DNA from: DASWUD01 sp036401755
Lineage (GTDB): Bacteria; Pseudomonadota; Gammaproteobacteria; Thiohalomonadales; Thiohalomonadaceae
Reading direction: 5' to 3'
Assembly (NCBI GenBank): GCA_036401755.1
Contig: DASWUD010000203.1
Location: 1 to 7,280, forward strand
DNA: 7,280 nucleotides
The translations under genes were made by a program, and so were the position numbers. Positions 5,710-7,280 of this stretch are shown here, piece after piece. The notes under the pieces were generated by a model. It saw only the letters and a list, made by a program, of their open reading frames with translations. It was not told the DNA's origin and searched no databases. Every line of letters begins with the position of its first letter. Within the stretch, counting starts at the first letter, position 1.

Positions 5710-6105
5710 CTAGCCGCCTTTACCGGTGAAGCGGATGATCTGGCGCCGCCCCTTCTTGTCGGGGCGGCGCGGCGGCGCAGCCTCCAACGTAGCCAGCAGA
5801 CGCTGCTGCTCGGCGCGCTCTTGTCGCTGGTGGCGGCTCGCTTCGCTCTCCTCGTAGAGTCGCGCCGCCTCGCTCGCCGAGCCACGCCGCTCGGCAAGGC
5901 CGGTCACCGTCACCTCGAACTCCTCGCGGGCGCGGCGGATCTCCAGCCGGTCCCCCACCTGCACGGCGCGCGAGGGCTTGACCCGCGCGCCGTTGAGGTG
6001 CACATGGCCTCCGTTGATCGCCTCGGTAGCCTGGGCGCGTGTCTTGAAAAAACGCGCGGCCCATAGCCACTTGTCGAGGCGCACCTTTGCTTCGCTGCTC
6101 TCCAC
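5710..6105 (-). CDS. hslR: Hsp15-like S4-domain RNA-binding protein
   Basis: A 131-residue basic cytoplasmic protein; E. coli Hsp15 has 133. The S4 RNA-binding domain occupies about residues 9-68, beginning RLDKWLWAARFFKTR and containing GGHVHLNGARVKPSR and then VGDRLEI. A charged helical region rich in Glu, Arg and Gln follows, and the end (KKGRRQIIRF) matches the basic Hsp15 tail. In E. coli, Hsp15 is heat-induced and binds stalled 50S subunits carrying nascent peptidyl-tRNA, helping to recycle them. The start is taken as GTG 6105, one base after the zinc-ribbon gene stop, because the S4 domain should begin within the first ten residues. An upstream in-frame ATG at 6183 would add 26 residues inside the previous gene with no family similarity. 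Ribosome binding is weak, so coupling is likely. An intrinsic terminator follows. Confidence 0.92.
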   Translation of the reverse strand: MESSEAKVRLDKWLWAARFFKTRAQATEAINGGHVHLNGARVKPSRAVQVGDRLEIRRAREEFEVTVTGLAERRGSASEAARLYEESEASRHQRQERAEQQRLLATLEAAPPRRPDKKGRRQIIRFTGKGG

Positions 6106-6106
6106 G

Positions 6107-6382
6107 TCAGGCCTGATCGCCGGGTTCTTCGACCACCCGCTCCTCCAGCATCTGCTGATAATAATCGAGGGGGATGAGGGCATTCTCTACCGACTCGCAG
6201 GCCGGACAGCGTTGCAGCAGCATCACCCCCAACGCCTCACCGTCCTCATAATTCTCACCTTCGATGTGGGTATATTCGATTGGCCCCTCGAAATTGCAAT
6301 CGATACATACCCCCCAGACCCTGAACGTTCCCGTCACCCGTGCTACCTCGGCAGTTGTTTTCCCCAGACTGCCCGAATCCAT
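6107..6382 (-). CDS. Small zinc-ribbon-like protein of unknown function
   Basis: A 91-residue acidic cytoplasmic protein. Two cysteine pairs, CIDC at 26-29 and CPAC at 59-62, are 29 residues apart and form a four-Cys metal site of zinc-ribbon or rubredoxin type. The segment between them is acidic and contains EYTHIEGE; the C-terminus is a short acidic helix (YYQQMLEERVVEE). I do not recognise the family. The stop is separated by one base from the GTG of the Hsp15-like gene, so the products are made together; a ribosome- or RNA-linked role is a guess from that context only. The ATG at 6382 is preferred. A TTG at 6409 would add nine residues but has no ribosome binding site and lies just outside a hairpin. 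The ATG itself has only a weak purine stretch (GCAGAAG) upstream. Confidence 0.8.
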   Translation of the reverse strand: MDSGSLGKTTAEVARVTGTFRVWGVCIDCNFEGPIEYTHIEGENYEDGEALGVMLLQRCPACESVENALIPLDYYQQMLEERVVEEPGDQA

Positions 6383-6387
6383 TGCTT

Positions 6388-6406
6388 CTGCCAACCGGCT
6401 TGGCAG
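6388..6406 (-). other. Perfect 7-bp hairpin immediately before the zinc-ribbon start codon
   Basis: CTGCCAA, a 5-base loop and TTGGCAG on the minus strand, ending five bases before the ATG at 6382. The 3' arm includes part of the purine-rich ribosome-binding region, so the RNA could fold over the start site. No T-run follows, so it is not a terminator. Confidence 0.5.
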
Positions 6407-6429
6407 CAAGAACTAAGTTTATGAGCGAG

Positions 6430-6440
6430 ACAGTGACTGT
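6430..6440. promoter_or_regulatory. 11-bp palindrome ACAGT-G-ACTGT in the divergent promoter region
   Basis: The 133-bp gap 6383-6515 separates the minus-strand zinc-ribbon gene from the plus-strand sensor gene and must hold promoters for both. This perfect dyad sits within it and could be an operator. AT-rich patches lie at 6451-6486, but no -35/-10 pair stands out in either direction. Confidence 0.3.
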
Positions 6441-6515
6441 GTTATCATCTACAGCAAGAAAAAATGATTGATTTTTCTGCATTTAAACCCACCAAACCCG
6501 GACTTGCCTAATCGG

Positions 6516-7280
6516 ATGAAGTCTCTGCCATTGACACAGCGAGCGCATGCCTGGCGGTCACAGCTCCCGCAATGGTGGCGCCGTGTCCGTGATTTTCGTC
6601 TGGCCAGTGTGCGTGAGCGGCTTCGCTGCTGCCTCAATGACTATCTCCCCCAGCACGTCCCCATTGCCGTCAAGCTCGGCGCCACCTTCACCCTGCTCAT
6701 CTCCGGCGGCATGATCCTCATCGGCCTGCTGGTCGGTACCAACCAGTCGCAGCTGCTGGAAAAGCAGATGGAGCAGTTCGGCGCCACCCTTACCCACCAG
6801 TTGGCGGAATCCAGCCGGGAACCCCTGCTGGCGGTCGACCGGCTCGGCCTCGAACTGGTGCTCAACAGCCTCGCCAAGCAGCCTGACGTACTGGGTACCG
6901 CCGCCCTTTCCGAGGAGGGGGCGCTGCTGGTCTCCACCGGTCTGGTGCCCCCCCTCAATGTCCTGCGCTCCAACGGGGTCGGCATCGGCGCAGGCCATGC
7001 CGCCGACATCGACTGGAAAATCTACGAGGGACCACGTGCGGGGACCCGCCTGATCAGCTTTGTCCAACCGGTCAAATACGAGGATTTGACGGTGGGCTAT
7101 ACACTGATTACCTTCGATCAATCGCTGATGGGCGAAGCCCACCGCGACACCATCACCACCGTGATCGTCACCATCCTCCTGATGATCCTCATCGGCATCG
7201 CCGTCTCCGTGGTGCTGGCGCGCCGCCTCACCCGCCCCATCGACGATTTGATGGAGATGAGTCGCGAGATCCAGCTAGGC
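6516..7280 (+). CDS. Two-helix membrane sensor protein with HAMP region (C-terminus beyond window)
   Basis: The first 255 residues of a signalling protein that runs off the right edge. Seen: a long basic N-terminal cytoplasmic segment (1-52, many Arg and Trp); helix 1 near 53-74; a periplasmic sensor region of about 138 residues; helix 2 near 213-235; then ARRLTRPIDDLMEM, the start of a HAMP linker with its conserved Pro at 241. The sensor region, with EPLLAVDRLGLELVL early on and FVQPVKYEDLTVGYTLITFD near its end, resembles the AhpA/Smp-type periplasmic domain; that is a pattern judgement. The output domain is missing: histidine kinase, GGDEF/EAL or nucleotide cyclase are all possible. The ATG at 6516 is the first ATG after an in-frame stop at 6465, but the ribosome binding site is weak and TTG 6504 is an alternative. 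It is transcribed divergently from the zinc-ribbon/Hsp15 operon. Confidence 0.88.
   Translation, partial: MKSLPLTQRAHAWRSQLPQWWRRVRDFRLASVRERLRCCLNDYLPQHVPIAVKLGATFTLLISGGMILIGLLVGTNQSQLLEKQMEQFGATLTHQLAESSREPLLAVDRLGLELVLNSLAKQPDVLGTAALSEEGALLVSTGLVPPLNVLRSNGVGIGAGHAADIDWKIYEGPRAGTRLISFVQPVKYEDLTVGYTLITFDQSLMGEAHRDTITTVIVTILLMILIGIAVSVVLARRLTRPIDDLMEMSREIQLG

Noticed and set aside
6106..6183. N-terminal extension of the Hsp15-like protein from the ATG at 6183
   Set aside because: It would lie entirely within the preceding gene and add 26 residues with no family similarity; the GTG at 6105 gives the expected length.
6558..7142. Minus-strand open frame (194 codons) opposite the HAMP sensor gene
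   Set aside because: It is opposite a clear sensor with two helices and a HAMP start; the antisense product has no recognisable features or ribosome binding site.

Overview
The window looks like chromosomal DNA from a GC-rich gammaproteobacterium. The grounds are an Hsp15-type S4 protein of near E. coli length, a LemA/M48 pair with the MDFF N-terminus, many c-type cytochromes, and lipoboxes typical of Gram-negative lipoproteins. The density of c-type heme proteins suggests a respiratory or chemolithotrophic lifestyle, but the window does not fix the species. I see no mobile element, CRISPR array, tRNA or rRNA gene, and no clear pseudogene.

Most genes are on the minus strand. Read in the direction of transcription, from high to low coordinates: (i) a small zinc-ribbon protein (6107-6382) and an Hsp15/HslR-like RNA-binding protein (5710-6105), one base apart, followed by an intrinsic terminator (5622-5654); (ii) a thioredoxin (5192-5569) and a Nudix hydrolase (4751-5185), six bases apart; (iii) a 201-bp AT-rich regulatory gap with three dyad symmetries; (iv) a three-gene cytochrome unit: a four-helix membrane protein with one CxxCH (3755-4549), a hexaheme lipoprotein built of six tandem cytochrome-c4-like domains (1950-3710), and a small four-cysteine lipoprotein (1531-1950) whose start overlaps the hexaheme stop; (v) lemA (848-1435) and an M48 zinc metalloprotease (2-841, running off the left edge). 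On the plus strand, divergent from (i), a membrane sensor with a HAMP region begins at 6516 and runs off the right edge.

The most interesting part is the cytochrome unit. The six heme domains align without gaps from the heme-binding His to a candidate Met ligand, so the protein reads as a repeatedly duplicated c4 domain. Its partner carries one c-type heme site between helices 1 and 2, with histidines at both membrane faces that could bind additional b-type heme. The likely picture, which is inference, is electron transfer from the inner membrane through a lipid-anchored multiheme wire. The remaining genes are mostly housekeeping: stress-related RNA binding, thiol redox, nucleotide-derivative hydrolysis and membrane-protein quality control.
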